Of a DNA stretch of 64,000 nucleotides, positions 53,662 through 62,524 are shown in pieces (within the stretch, counting starts at the first letter, position 1; every line of letters starts with the position of its first letter). A model generated the notes under the pieces. That model was not told the origin of the DNA, ran no database searches, and was given only the letters and a program-made list of their open reading frames with translations. This DNA comes from Gallintestinimicrobium propionicum. Lineage in GTDB: Bacteria > Bacillota > Clostridia > Lachnospirales > Lachnospiraceae. The DNA lies in assembly GCF_025567525.1 (NCBI RefSeq), contig NZ_JAOQJY010000013.1:1-64000 (forward strand). The letters are read 5' to 3'. A program made the translations under genes and the position numbers.

Positions 53662-53722
53662 TTTACCGTTCTCCTTTGTTCGCAGTCCTATCGTTTCCGA
53701 TTTTATACTATTTGAACGTTTT

Positions 53723-54622
53723 TTACAAGTAATAAATCGCTCCTGTTTCCGCACACAGGCACGCCAGCCGCGCGTTTGCCCGAACAGTACGGTAAGAGCA
53801 GCCGCAGTCGATATCATAATACAGACAGTTCTTCTGCGGATCATAATGCTGGTAAACCAGACCGCCGTTATACATCATGTAATCCTTGGACAGCGTCGGC
53901 GTATGCCCCGCAACGATCATCCCGTTTTCGATTCCCCCTGCCAGATACGCATCTTCCCGCGCGCGGAGATAAAAATCTTCGACACAGGTATATTTTCCGG
54001 TCAGACCAGCTGTCGGGAACTGCTCCAGATATCCGGCATGTACCACTACACATTCCCTCTCCGGCAGGGAAAATCTGCAAAAATAGGGCATTGCTTCCAT
54101 CCTGACTGCCCACCGCCGCAGATCTGCCATGGAAATACACTGTTCTGTGATCAGCTCCTCCAGCGTCCCATAATGATCGAACACCCGGATTTGCTCTGTC
54201 TGTCGGTTATGCTGTTCTATCAGGTTCTTTGTCTCCTGATAGAGATGCTCCAGATCTTTGCTGCTGCTTTCATCGATCACAAGCTGCCGCTTCTCCTGCA
54301 CTGCCAAAAGCAGCTCCAGATAACATAAAAACTCTTCCTCATGATTGCCGCGCAGCAGCAGAATATTTTGAGGAACCTGCTCCATCCAGCATAACATTTC
54401 ATAGTTTTGACTTCCACGGTCAATATAATCTCCCGCCAGGATCAGCTTATCCTGATCCGAAAAGCCGATCTTTGCAAGCATCGCATTCAGCTCGTCAAAG
54501 CAGCCGTGCAGATCGCTCATGATATAGGTATATCCAGCTTCTGTTTTTCCTGTTTTAGGGGACAGCTTTTTACCTGGTATCTTTTTTTTGAACCACCTTG
54601 TCCAGTGTTTTAAATTGGTCAT
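53723..54622 (-). CDS. PPP-family serine/threonine phosphatase-like metallophosphoesterase
   Basis: The 299-aa protein shows the metallophosphoesterase motifs of the PPP family: YIMSDLHGCFDEL (DxH), LAGDYIDRGSQNYEM (GDxxDRG), LLLRGNHEEEFLC (GNHE) and the later histidines in VVVHAGYL and VAGHTPTL. The middle (about residues 105-150) is a helical insert. It is cytoplasmic and could remove phosphate from proteins or dinucleotides; the substrate is not known. It lies 16 bp after the M20 peptidase and 61 bp before hisS. Confidence 0.9.
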   Translation of the reverse strand: MTNLKHWTRWFKKKIPGKKLSPKTGKTEAGYTYIMSDLHGCFDELNAMLAKIGFSDQDKLILAGDYIDRGSQNYEMLCWMEQVPQNILLLRGNHEEEFLCYLELLLAVQEKRQLVIDESSSKDLEHLYQETKNLIEQHNRQTEQIRVFDHYGTLEELITEQCISMADLRRWAVRMEAMPYFCRFSLPERECVVVHAGYLEQFPTAGLTGKYTCVEDFYLRAREDAYLAGGIENGMIVAGHTPTLSKDYMMYNGGLVYQHYDPQKNCLYYDIDCGCSYRTVRANARLACLCAETGAIYYL

Positions 54623-54638
54623 ATCTCTCTTTCTTGAA

Positions 54639-56078
54639 CTACTTCTCTGCGCAGATCAGATTCTTATAGAATTGCACCGCGCCGGGCAGGCAGTTATATT
54701 CTATGCACTCGTTCAGACCATGCATGCCCTTCATCTGCTCCGGTCCGAAGACCACAGGTGCAAAGCGGATGCAGTTGTCACATACCGGACTATAGAACTG
54801 TGCATCGGTAGCCCCGGTCATTACATAAGGGCTGGATGGCAGTCCCGGAAAGGTCTGTGCAATTACCTGTTCCATCAGACGATACCCCTCACCATGGATA
54901 TCTACGGGCTTTGTATAGTCATTGGAATGGATAATTTCCGTCTCTAAACCGTATTTGGAAGCCAGATTCCTGATAATTTCAAGACTTTCCTTTTCTCCCT
55001 GATGAGGAATAAAACGCATATTGGCTCCAAGGGTTGCTTCCTGCGGAATCACATTATATGCATCGGAACCGGACTGCATGGTAAATGCAATTGTCGTCTG
55101 CAGCATAGCTCCTGCCTGTGCACTGATCTTCGGAAGTACCACTTTTAAGAGCGGCTTAAACAGCCACATATTTCCAAGCACCAGCTTTAACCCGAAAGAG
55201 GCATATGGTGCCAGAGAAGTAAACATGGCAGAAACCTCCGGAAGCATCTTCTTTTGGAACGGTGAATGCTTCTCTACTTCGGTTACAAAAGCACAAAGGC
55301 GTGCAATCGGTGTTCCCTTAGACGGCGCGCTGGCGTGTCCTCCATTACTTTTTGCAGTAAACTTCACATCGGCTTTGCCCTTCTCAAAGACACCCACCAT
55401 TGCAAAGTTTCCAGGAATTCCTCCAACGGGTTCCGTAATGATAGCTCCACCCTCGTCACACAGAAGGAACAGCCGGATTCCTCTTCGCTGCAGTTCCTTT
55501 ACAAGCTTCGGTGCTCCGTCTCCTGCCCATTCTTCGGTACAGGAGGATGCCAGATACACGTCCGTCGGCGGCACAAAGCCTTCCGCAAGCAGTTCTTCCA
55601 CGGCCTCCAGAAAAGCCATTACCGTACACTTCGTATCCGCCGTGCCCCGTCCCCATACCTTACCATCTGCAATATCTCCGGAAAAAGGAGCGTGAATCCA
55701 CTCTCCCTCTGCCGGAACGACATCCTGATGACTCATCAGAAGGATCGGCTTTTCGGAGGATTTTCCCTTCCAATAATATAACAGATTTCCGTCTATTTCG
55801 GTTTTCTGAAGCTCTTTATGTACCAACGGGAAAAGCTCCTCTAAAACCTTATGAAATCCGAGATATTTCTCTATTTCCGTCTCTCCGGCATGTGAGGTCG
55901 TGTCACACTGTACCATCTTAGAAAGCTTTTCGGCAAGCCGAAGTGCCTCTTTTTCATCTGCATCCGGCTTATAATTTGAAGTTTTCTTCGGCATCAAAAG
56001 CGTCCGGACTATTGCAATCAGCAACAATAAAATGATGATCAAAAGGATTCCCAGTAAAACTAATCCTGCATTTTTCAT
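54639..56078 (-). CDS. Membrane-anchored M20-family peptidase (PM20D1/carboxypeptidase-S-like)
   Basis: The 479-aa protein has one N-terminal membrane helix (LVLLGILLIIILLLLIAIV) and a dizinc M20 domain. Metal ligands are seen in LMSHQDVVPAEG, GRGTADTKCT and SSCTEEWAGDG, with a dimerisation lid (about residues 220-350) and a late histidine region. Relatives cleave short peptides, N-acyl amino acids or carboxyl-terminal dipeptides. It overlaps the upstream membrane protein gene by 4 nt (ATGA), so the enzyme and two membrane proteins are made together. The substrate is probably whatever these membrane proteins carry. Confidence 0.88.
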   Translation of the reverse strand: MKNAGLVLLGILLIIILLLLIAIVRTLLMPKKTSNYKPDADEKEALRLAEKLSKMVQCDTTSHAGETEIEKYLGFHKVLEELFPLVHKELQKTEIDGNLLYYWKGKSSEKPILLMSHQDVVPAEGEWIHAPFSGDIADGKVWGRGTADTKCTVMAFLEAVEELLAEGFVPPTDVYLASSCTEEWAGDGAPKLVKELQRRGIRLFLLCDEGGAIITEPVGGIPGNFAMVGVFEKGKADVKFTAKSNGGHASAPSKGTPIARLCAFVTEVEKHSPFQKKMLPEVSAMFTSLAPYASFGLKLVLGNMWLFKPLLKVVLPKISAQAGAMLQTTIAFTMQSGSDAYNVIPQEATLGANMRFIPHQGEKESLEIIRNLASKYGLETEIIHSNDYTKPVDIHGEGYRLMEQVIAQTFPGLPSSPYVMTGATDAQFYSPVCDNCIRFAPVVFGPEQMKGMHGLNECIEYNCLPGAVQFYKNLICAEK

Positions 56079-56764
56079 GATTTCCTCTCCTTCTTTCCCT
56101 TCTTAAAGAAAATCCACGCTACCAGAATGGCAACTGCACCAGACGGGATAATCATAAAGCTGGTTGATCCGATCAGTCCCGGCGCAAAAATAAACAGCGC
56201 ACTCATCAACACAAGCGGGAATACAGCGATATGCATATTCTTACGGTAATATTTATATGCCATCGCTCCAAATAACGCCGGAACCACGTTTTCAAACGCC
56301 GGCTGCAATACTTCACTCTGTAAAACCGGCTGCAGCGGAACCATTAAAAGGACGCCGACTGCCAAAACCAGAATCGTAACAAGGGATGAGGTTGCAATGG
56401 AAATCGTAGAAATGATTTCATTTTCCGGTGTTCCGGTCTTCGCTCCAACCATATCACGCGCATTGACTGCACACGGAATCTTCATATTAATCAGATTACC
56501 GGTAATAAATGCAAGGTATCCGCCACCGGAACCCAGCATCGGTGTGTAGATCAAAAACTCTGCCACACTGCTCACCAGCCATACCAGTCCTACGGACAAA
56601 AAAGCTCTTGCCACCGCTCCAAGATCCGGATAAGCTCCTAAAATTTTTCCCATCAAAAACGGTGCCCCTACCAGCATAACCAGTGTCACGGCACTTACTA
56701 CTCTTCCGATTACATGCGTGCGTTTCCGGTATTCTTCCCACGTACTTGTTTTATTTTCTTCCAT
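56075..56764 (-). CDS. Six-helix membrane protein, partner of DUF5058
   Basis: The 229-aa protein has about six hydrophobic helices with short loops and a conserved-looking GSGGGYLAFITGNLINMKIPCAVNARDMVG segment between helices 2 and 3. The end is basic (FFKKGKKERKS). I cannot name its family. It lies 67 bp after DUF5058 and overlaps the M20 gene by 4 nt. The pattern suggests one half of a two-protein transporter. Confidence 0.75.
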   Translation of the reverse strand: MEENKTSTWEEYRKRTHVIGRVVSAVTLVMLVGAPFLMGKILGAYPDLGAVARAFLSVGLVWLVSSVAEFLIYTPMLGSGGGYLAFITGNLINMKIPCAVNARDMVGAKTGTPENEIISTISIATSSLVTILVLAVGVLLMVPLQPVLQSEVLQPAFENVVPALFGAMAYKYYRKNMHIAVFPLVLMSALFIFAPGLIGSTSFMIIPSGAVAILVAWIFFKKGKKERKS

Positions 56765-56831
56765 AATTCTCCTGTCCCTTTCTTAAAATTGTGATCCACT
56801 TCTATGTATCTGCTTTTCTTCATCTATCTTA

Positions 56832-57587
56832 TCAGATCAGCCCGACAATCACAGCGGCTGTCATACCGGCAATCATACTTCCCGCAATGGAAAAGCTGTC
56901 TACCCAGCCAAGCTTTTTCTTTTCAGACAGAAATACGAAGATTCCCATTACCAGTGCAGAAACCACCATAACCACAAGCGGAATGATATCACCATGAAAG
57001 GTAAACAGACCATTTTCAGAAATGAAGCCTCCGATGTAACGGCCAATGTAGGTACTTACAAGTCCAATGAACATTGCTGTCATCGCAAGATCTGCAAAAC
57101 CGGCCGTTCCCGACTTGCCGGAGGAGGAATTCTTCGTGAGCTTCTGTGTATACTTCTTATTTAAGAAAATCGATAATACCATGCCCCACATAATACAGAT
57201 ACTCATCAACAGAGCAATCGTAGAAAATGACGTTGCTGTCATTTCAGATGCAGAAAGTGTCGTCATTCCCACCTGCTCCGCTGCTGCCTGCGCTACCTGT
57301 GTCTCATAATGAAGCGCTCCAATCACGGAAAGACGAAGCCACGGCCACGGTGTTCCCAGACTTCCGGAAAGTGCAATGACTCCCAGCAAAATTCCAATAC
57401 TCGGCAGTACCGAAAAGGTTGCACTTGAAATAATGGTCCGTTTCATTTTTGTTTCATCCATTCCCAATGCCTTGCCCGCTCGATAAGCTCTGATGAGGAA
57501 AATCACACAGACGACTGCCACAAATGCAATGATCCCGCCGCAAATGAGGTACATGGGCGCGCTGTTCAACTGATTTAAAATCGTCAT
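56832..57587 (-). CDS. DUF5058-family membrane protein
   Basis: The 251-aa protein has about six hydrophobic helices and recognisable DUF5058 content: RTIISSATFSVLPSIGILLGVIALSGSLGTPWPWLRLSVIGAL in the first half and FADLAMTAMFIGLVSTYIGRYIGGF in the second. The family is uncharacterised. It leads the DUF5058-membrane protein-M20 unit. The ATG at 57587 is used; an earlier frame start falls inside a palindrome copy and is unlikely. Confidence 0.78.
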   Translation of the reverse strand: MTILNQLNSAPMYLICGGIIAFVAVVCVIFLIRAYRAGKALGMDETKMKRTIISSATFSVLPSIGILLGVIALSGSLGTPWPWLRLSVIGALHYETQVAQAAAEQVGMTTLSASEMTATSFSTIALLMSICIMWGMVLSIFLNKKYTQKLTKNSSSGKSGTAGFADLAMTAMFIGLVSTYIGRYIGGFISENGLFTFHGDIIPLVVMVVSALVMGIFVFLSEKKKLGWVDSFSIAGSMIAGMTAAVIVGLI

Positions 57588-57616
57588 AACTCTACACTCC
57601 TCTACTTTTATTTTTG

Positions 57617-57651
57617 ACAATAGAATGCTCGCAGAGCGTGCATTCTATTGT
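57617..57651. repeat. Dispersed palindrome, copy 7
   Basis: It is identical over 35 nt to copy 1 at 9829-9863. Unlike the others it lies just upstream of a gene (30 nt before the DUF5058 start) and 235 nt after the truncated alcohol dehydrogenase. The remaining gap to 57886 is AT-rich with no gene. Confidence 0.9.
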
Positions 57652-57886
57652 TGATTTAATCTAACTAAGATTATGCCACATCAGCTTCAAAAGTTCCACC
57701 CGATCTTTTTCAAAAAACGAACAAAGGATTAAAATCAGATTGTCATGTCAATCGTTATTTAATCCCTTATCTCAAAAAGGCAAAAATAGAACGTATAGTT
57801 TATTTCCATACGCTCTATCTCACATTTCATATTATTTTTTTCTTCCATTACATCCAAATCAAAAGAATGCCGGATTACTATCTTCC

Positions 57887-58528
57887 TTATTTGCAGTTTA
57901 ATAATATCTGCTTTACATCAGAACTCTCCAGCTTGACGTATGCCTTTGAGGCAATTGTGCTTGTCCTTACCGCTTCTGATGCCATTTCATCAAATAAATC
58001 TTCCGGTACGCCCGCCTCAGAACGAGTTGCCGGCATTTCAAGTGACTGATTGAAGGCTCTGACCTTTTGGATTCCAAGCTCTGCCGCTTTCCGGTTATCA
58101 GCCTCTTCTACGCCAAATACTTCTCTTGCAAATCTTGCAAGACGGGGTGCCGTCGTGTCCGATAATACATAGCTCATCCATGCCGGCGTCAGTACCGCCA
58201 GGCCTACTCCGTGTGTGATGTCGTAATAGGCACTGATCACATGCTCAATCGGATGAACACTCCACGCACCACCTTTTCCGACGGTAAGCAGATGATTCAG
58301 CGCTACTGTGGATGACCACATCAGATTGGAACGCGCCTCGTAATTTTCCGGCTCATCCATGGCCTTGCGGGCATATTTTATTACGGTTTTCATTACTGCT
58401 TCACTGAGCACATCTGTGATATATGCCTCGTCATTCGGTTGGAAGTACTGCTCCATTACGTGGGACAATATATCAACTGCACCGGCTGCCGTCTGCTTTG
58501 AAGGCAAGGTATATAAATAGGTCGGATC
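57887..58528 (-). pseudogene. C-terminal half of an iron-containing alcohol dehydrogenase
   Basis: About 213 residues remain of a family that is usually about 390 aa. The frame is open from DPTYLYTLPSKQTAAGAVDIL to VKQILLNCK and keeps iron-binding histidines in DILSHVMEQYF, SVHPIEHVISAYYDITHGVGLAV. An in-frame TAA at 58529-58531 replaces the missing NAD-binding half. It resembles butanol dehydrogenases of Clostridia (BdhA/YqhD group). It cannot be active alone and is part of a string of truncated genes. Confidence 0.88.
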
Positions 58529-58566
58529 TTACTTATCCCCCTTGCAACTATAACCAAATCCTGTCC

Positions 58567-59016
58567 CTACACAAACATCAATCTTTGTCTTGCATACAAT
58601 ACCTTCTTCATCCTGCCTTGACGTGATGCCATTGCAAAGCTGACCGCACTCATATCTGCATTTTCAAAATGAAGCAGCTTGTGTATCACCATTGCATAAA
58701 ATAGCTGTTTTGTTGCAATAATCATTCTCTCAGTTTCTTCCGCAACGATTCTGGCTGCCATCGGCTGAATGCTACGCTCAGAGTATATAACCTTATAAAA
58801 TGTAAGCAGTTTTTCCTGATGATTCATATTGACATAACCCTGCACCACTCCCTGCAATACTTCGTATGCAGTTTTCCCTTGAAAAAGCTGGCTGAAATCC
58901 ACAGGCTTTATATTGGCATTTTTCTTGGACTGTTCTCTGAGGAACTGATACATTGCTTCCACAATTTCATCTTTGGATGAAAAATGCTTATAAAGCGAAT
59001 TTAGCTTGTTTCTTGA
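58567..59016 (-). pseudogene. Truncated TetR-family regulator
   Basis: The frame is open from a TAG at 59017 to 58567. It starts inside the helix-turn-helix (LNSLYKHFSSKDEIVEAMYQF), so roughly the first 30 residues of a TetR protein are missing. The rest (about 130 residues) is helical ligand-domain sequence. Its 5' end overlaps the last codons of the histidine kinase in another frame, which marks the join. It may once have controlled the alcohol dehydrogenase beside it. Confidence 0.8.
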
Positions 59017-60377
59017 CTACTCAGGAAAAATATTTCTACCCTCGCCCCACCTGTATTTTCAGAATTTGAAAGTTTAATCCCTCCGCCATATTTTTCAGCC
59101 ACAGTTTTTGCAAAAAATAGCCCAATCCCATAATGTACTTCGCCATTTCTACTTGTGTCATCCATAAAAAACTGCTCTGTGCCATGCAATAATGCTTCTT
59201 TTGTAAATCCTGATCCGCTATCCTCCACAATGAATGTCAGCTGACCATCCTGCTCCTTTGCACCAATATAGATGATTCCATTTTCTTTTGTATGCTCCAC
59301 GGCATTCTGAATCACATTCATGACAGCCCGAAACATTGGATCATAAGCAATCGTTACCTTTTTATCACTTTGTCCCGCCTTCCAATCTATTTTCTGGTGA
59401 TAGATTTCTGCCAGTCCGAGTGCCTGTTCCTTTATATCTGCGAGAAAATCTTCTAACCTCACCGTTGTATAGATAACATCACTGCAATTCCATGATTTTG
59501 TGACATCTATCAACTGTTTTACATAACTTTGTATCTGTGTTGTGCCGTTCAAAACATAAGTGATATTATTCTTCTGTTCTGTGGTCAGTTCAGTCTCTGA
59601 AAGTAGTTCTGCATTTCCCCGTACAATCGTAAGAGGTGTTTTAATATCATGCGCCAAAGCAGACATCTGTCGGTTCTTTTCCTGCTCTGTTTTCCACTGC
59701 TTTTCTAAAGATTCTCGCAATGCATCCCGCATATCATCGATTGCCGATAAACAGTCATCAAACTCTTTGATACCGGAACAGGATGTCTCATATTCCAGAT
59801 TTTGATCCTTTATTTGTCCGATTGCGTCTAATACAGGCTGCATCTGCCTTTTGATTCTTTTTCCAAAACGTATGGACGGAATGATGATAATCGCTATTGC
59901 ACCAATCACAGACATAATACTCATCACATTCTGTGGTCCTATAAAATGCTCCCTCAAAAAAGCTGAATGATATTGAGGTGTCAGGCGATATTGCAATACA
60001 ACATATTCATTTTCCCTTACAATTACTTTATAAAAATATTTCCCGGATGCGTTTCCGTACTTTGCAACATTCCATGCTATCTGTTCGTATTGTTCTGACA
60101 GATCTCCACCTATTTTCTCTCCATTCTCTGAAAAGATTACATAATCACAAAGTGCAGGAATCATCTCAGCAGTTACTTTATCCGCACGTAAAATCGTATC
60201 ATATGCTTCATTAATCTTTTGCTCTGCATAATTCGCCGGATAAATACAGCCCACACTAATCAAAAGGCACAGCAGCAGCCAAGCAACAATCACCAAACCA
60301 ACTAATGATCCAAGCATGACCAGTACATATCTCATAAAAATCCTGCTGAGTGCATTGCTTCTCTTTACTCTTCCCAT
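59001..60377 (-). CDS. Sensor histidine kinase of an antimicrobial-peptide resistance system (CprK/SpaK-like)
   Basis: The 458-aa protein has two membrane helices (about residues 15-40 and 150-170) with an outer domain of about 105 residues, then a dimerisation box ALAHDIKTPLTIVRGNAELL and ATPase motifs VIQNAVEHTKENG, VEDSGSGF and GIGLFFAKTVAEKYGG. The ALAHDxKTPLT box is typical of NisK/SpaK-type kinases of Firmicutes. It overlaps the response regulator by 13 nt. Its C-terminus runs into the TetR fragment, so the last few residues may not be original. Confidence 0.88.
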   Translation of the reverse strand: MGRVKRSNALSRIFMRYVLVMLGSLVGLVIVAWLLLCLLISVGCIYPANYAEQKINEAYDTILRADKVTAEMIPALCDYVIFSENGEKIGGDLSEQYEQIAWNVAKYGNASGKYFYKVIVRENEYVVLQYRLTPQYHSAFLREHFIGPQNVMSIMSVIGAIAIIIIPSIRFGKRIKRQMQPVLDAIGQIKDQNLEYETSCSGIKEFDDCLSAIDDMRDALRESLEKQWKTEQEKNRQMSALAHDIKTPLTIVRGNAELLSETELTTEQKNNITYVLNGTTQIQSYVKQLIDVTKSWNCSDVIYTTVRLEDFLADIKEQALGLAEIYHQKIDWKAGQSDKKVTIAYDPMFRAVMNVIQNAVEHTKENGIIYIGAKEQDGQLTFIVEDSGSGFTKEALLHGTEQFFMDDTSRNGEVHYGIGLFFAKTVAEKYGGGIKLSNSENTGGARVEIFFLSSQETS

Positions 60378-61027
60378 TTATATCCAATCCCCCAGACTGT
60401 TTTTATCGGCATATAATCATAATCCGCAAATTTTGCTCTTATATTTTTGATATGCGTGATTATAGTACTGTCATTACTCTCATTGTCAAAGTCAAAGACC
60501 GCTTCCAATATCTGTTCCTTCGAGAAAACCTGTCCTCTGTTTTTAGCCAGAAATTCACAGATTTCGTACTCTGCTTTCGTAAACGGAAGTTCTTTATCAT
60601 CCATCAACAGTTTCTTTTGAGACATCTGAATGCAGACTCTCCCTAAAACCATCCGGACAGAATGTTCCCTGTGCTCTCTTCTAAGATGTGCATTGATCCT
60701 TGCCCGAAGTTCCATCACTCCAAATGGCTTTGAAATATAATCATCTGCTCCTAAAGAAAGTCCGTTTACCAGACTGTTTTCCTCCGTTTTTGCCGTAAGA
60801 AACAAAATCGGACAATCCACAAGTGCCCTGATTCTTTTGCATAATTCGAAGCCATCAATTCCAGGCATCATAATGTCCAGTAAAATCAGGTCATAACGAT
60901 GTAATTCTTCCATATTAATTTTCAGTGGATTACTTACTTTGGTAACCAGATGTCCATCCTTATTCAAAATGCTTTCTATCATTTCCAAAATTGCCGGTTC
61001 ATCATCAACTGCCAGTATTTTTGCCAT
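60365..61027 (-). CDS. OmpR-family response regulator (CprR-like)
   Basis: The 220-aa protein has a receiver domain (KILAVDDEPAILEMIES; Asp in LILLDIMMPGIDGFE; Lys in YISKPFGV) and a winged-helix domain (FTKAEYEICEFLAKNRGQV ... IKTVWGIGYKWEE). The ATG at 61027 is used because GAGGGAAACT precedes it; a longer frame would overlap the permease gene. It lies 14 nt after the ABC permease and probably activates the transporter operon. Confidence 0.92.
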   Translation of the reverse strand: MAKILAVDDEPAILEMIESILNKDGHLVTKVSNPLKINMEELHRYDLILLDIMMPGIDGFELCKRIRALVDCPILFLTAKTEENSLVNGLSLGADDYISKPFGVMELRARINAHLRREHREHSVRMVLGRVCIQMSQKKLLMDDKELPFTKAEYEICEFLAKNRGQVFSKEQILEAVFDFDNESNDSTIITHIKNIRAKFADYDYMPIKTVWGIGYKWEE

Positions 61028-61041
61028 AGTTTCCCTCGATT

Positions 61042-61782
61042 CTATTCCGATATTCTGTTTCCTTCCCAGTGGTTTACCCACCAAAAATAGTATACCATAC
61101 TAATCCCTGTAAATATTAAGCAACCTGGTATGAATGACAACCATTCACCTACACTAGTTTCTCCCAATACAGATTGCAGATAAGTATATGGTACTCTACC
61201 CGTCCAGCAGACAAATACATATTTCCACACATAATCTCCAAGTCCGGTAAGCATCAATGCACTAATTAGTCCTGATATAATCCCTGCTCCAATGGATACC
61301 CCTTTTCCAAACTGAAAAGCCAGAATCAGCTGCCACAGATAAAGTGGAACACTGCTTCCCCACAGCAGCAATGCTGCAAATATACATCTTTTCATGATTT
61401 CGATATCGCTTGATGCGATTCTTCCAAATCCAATTCCGAATATGATTGCTGTCAATAGGATAGAGCACAGACACAAAACCAGTAGCATCAACAGTTTCGA
61501 TAAAAATGCTGCAGGTTTATCCGGTAAAGACAACAGATTTTGAAAATCACCTGCATTTTGTTCCTGTTCCATCACACTTGCTGTAAAAATTCCAATAAGT
61601 ACCGGAAGTCCTGCTCCTATTGCCTGATAAAATGCAATCACTTTCATATTTTCATTCCATGGTGAAAAAAAGTAATATATTAAAAATATAACGCTGGTTA
61701 TAATCGGAATCAGTAAGTGTGCCAGAATCACAGATGTTCCTTTCATCTTTCGCAAGTCTGCATTCAACGACCTTCCAAGCAT
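61042..61782 (-). CDS. Lantibiotic-protection ABC permease (third subunit, LanG-like)
   Basis: The 246-aa protein has six hydrophobic helices, with the LanE/LanG feature EQEQNAGDFQNLLSLPDKP in the loop after helix 2. Such proteins form, with a second permease and one ATPase, pumps that remove bacteriocins from the membrane. It begins 1 nt after the stop of the other permease. Confidence 0.85.
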   Translation of the reverse strand: MLGRSLNADLRKMKGTSVILAHLLIPIITSVIFLIYYFFSPWNENMKVIAFYQAIGAGLPVLIGIFTASVMEQEQNAGDFQNLLSLPDKPAAFLSKLLMLLVLCLCSILLTAIIFGIGFGRIASSDIEIMKRCIFAALLLWGSSVPLYLWQLILAFQFGKGVSIGAGIISGLISALMLTGLGDYVWKYVFVCWTGRVPYTYLQSVLGETSVGEWLSFIPGCLIFTGISMVYYFWWVNHWEGNRISE

Positions 61783-61783
61783 C

Positions 61784-62524
61784 CTATTTCACCTCTCTTT
61801 TCTCAAACCATTTCAAAAACAAAAGCGTTGCAAGAACAAACCAGATCATTGAGAGGCAGATTCCCGGAACAATGACTCCCGTATCCAAAAAAGGATTCCC
61901 TGCTTCTGCGGCAAGTCCATTCGGTAAAATATGAAGTAACGGACACATCATTCGCATAGGGATTGCAGAGACAAGTACATACCAGATCCTGGTTTGTGAT
62001 ATTACCACACCGCTGACGGTAATAAACAGGCAGACGAACAGGTTTACAATCATTCCAAAGCGTTCGCTTAAAAACAAAGCTACCGGAATCTCCCATAACT
62101 CAGAAAACGTCAGAAACAATACTGCAATCAACGCTCCTTTCACCGGAACATGTGTCGTTAGAAGAAAGCCTCCAAGCGTTGCTCCTGCAAACACAATCAC
62201 ATTGGAAAACAGAATCATGCACCCAATATAAATAATTTTCCCCAGCAACAATTTCTTTCTGTCTGTGGGAATAGTCGTTAAATGATAGTATTTTATCTTT
62301 TTCTCCTGCGCTACAGAAAGATAACAAAATAGAGCAATCATCCCCGGCAGCAAAAGTGTATACCACCAGTTCCAAACACTTTCTGCATAAGCATTTGTCA
62401 TCCCAAGAGTAAATATAAATGCCATGACAAATGTAAGAAGAGGAAATCCCCAGATAAACTTTTTTCGCATGGTTCTTTTGGCTTTTTGATGTTCTGCTTT
62501 TATAATATTAACCATGGATTTCAC
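61784..62524 (-). CDS. Lantibiotic-protection ABC permease (second subunit, LanE-like)
   Basis: The 246-aa protein has six hydrophobic helices and the same loop type, SVAQEKKIKYYHLTTIPTDRKK, after helix 2. It overlaps the ATPase gene by 17 nt. Together with its neighbour it would build the membrane channel. Confidence 0.85.
   Translation of the reverse strand: MKSMVNIIKAEHQKAKRTMRKKFIWGFPLLTFVMAFIFTLGMTNAYAESVWNWWYTLLLPGMIALFCYLSVAQEKKIKYYHLTTIPTDRKKLLLGKIIYIGCMILFSNVIVFAGATLGGFLLTTHVPVKGALIAVLFLTFSELWEIPVALFLSERFGMIVNLFVCLFITVSGVVISQTRIWYVLVSAIPMRMMCPLLHILPNGLAAEAGNPFLDTGVIVPGICLSMIWFVLATLLFLKWFEKREVK

Noticed and set aside
53662..53722. A T-box leader for hisS
   Set aside because: Only 61 bp separate hisS from the phosphatase gene, and no T-box consensus or antiterminator is visible.
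9829..57651. The dispersed palindromes as a CRISPR array
   Set aside because: The copies are kilobases apart at gene ends, have no regular spacers and no cas genes are present.
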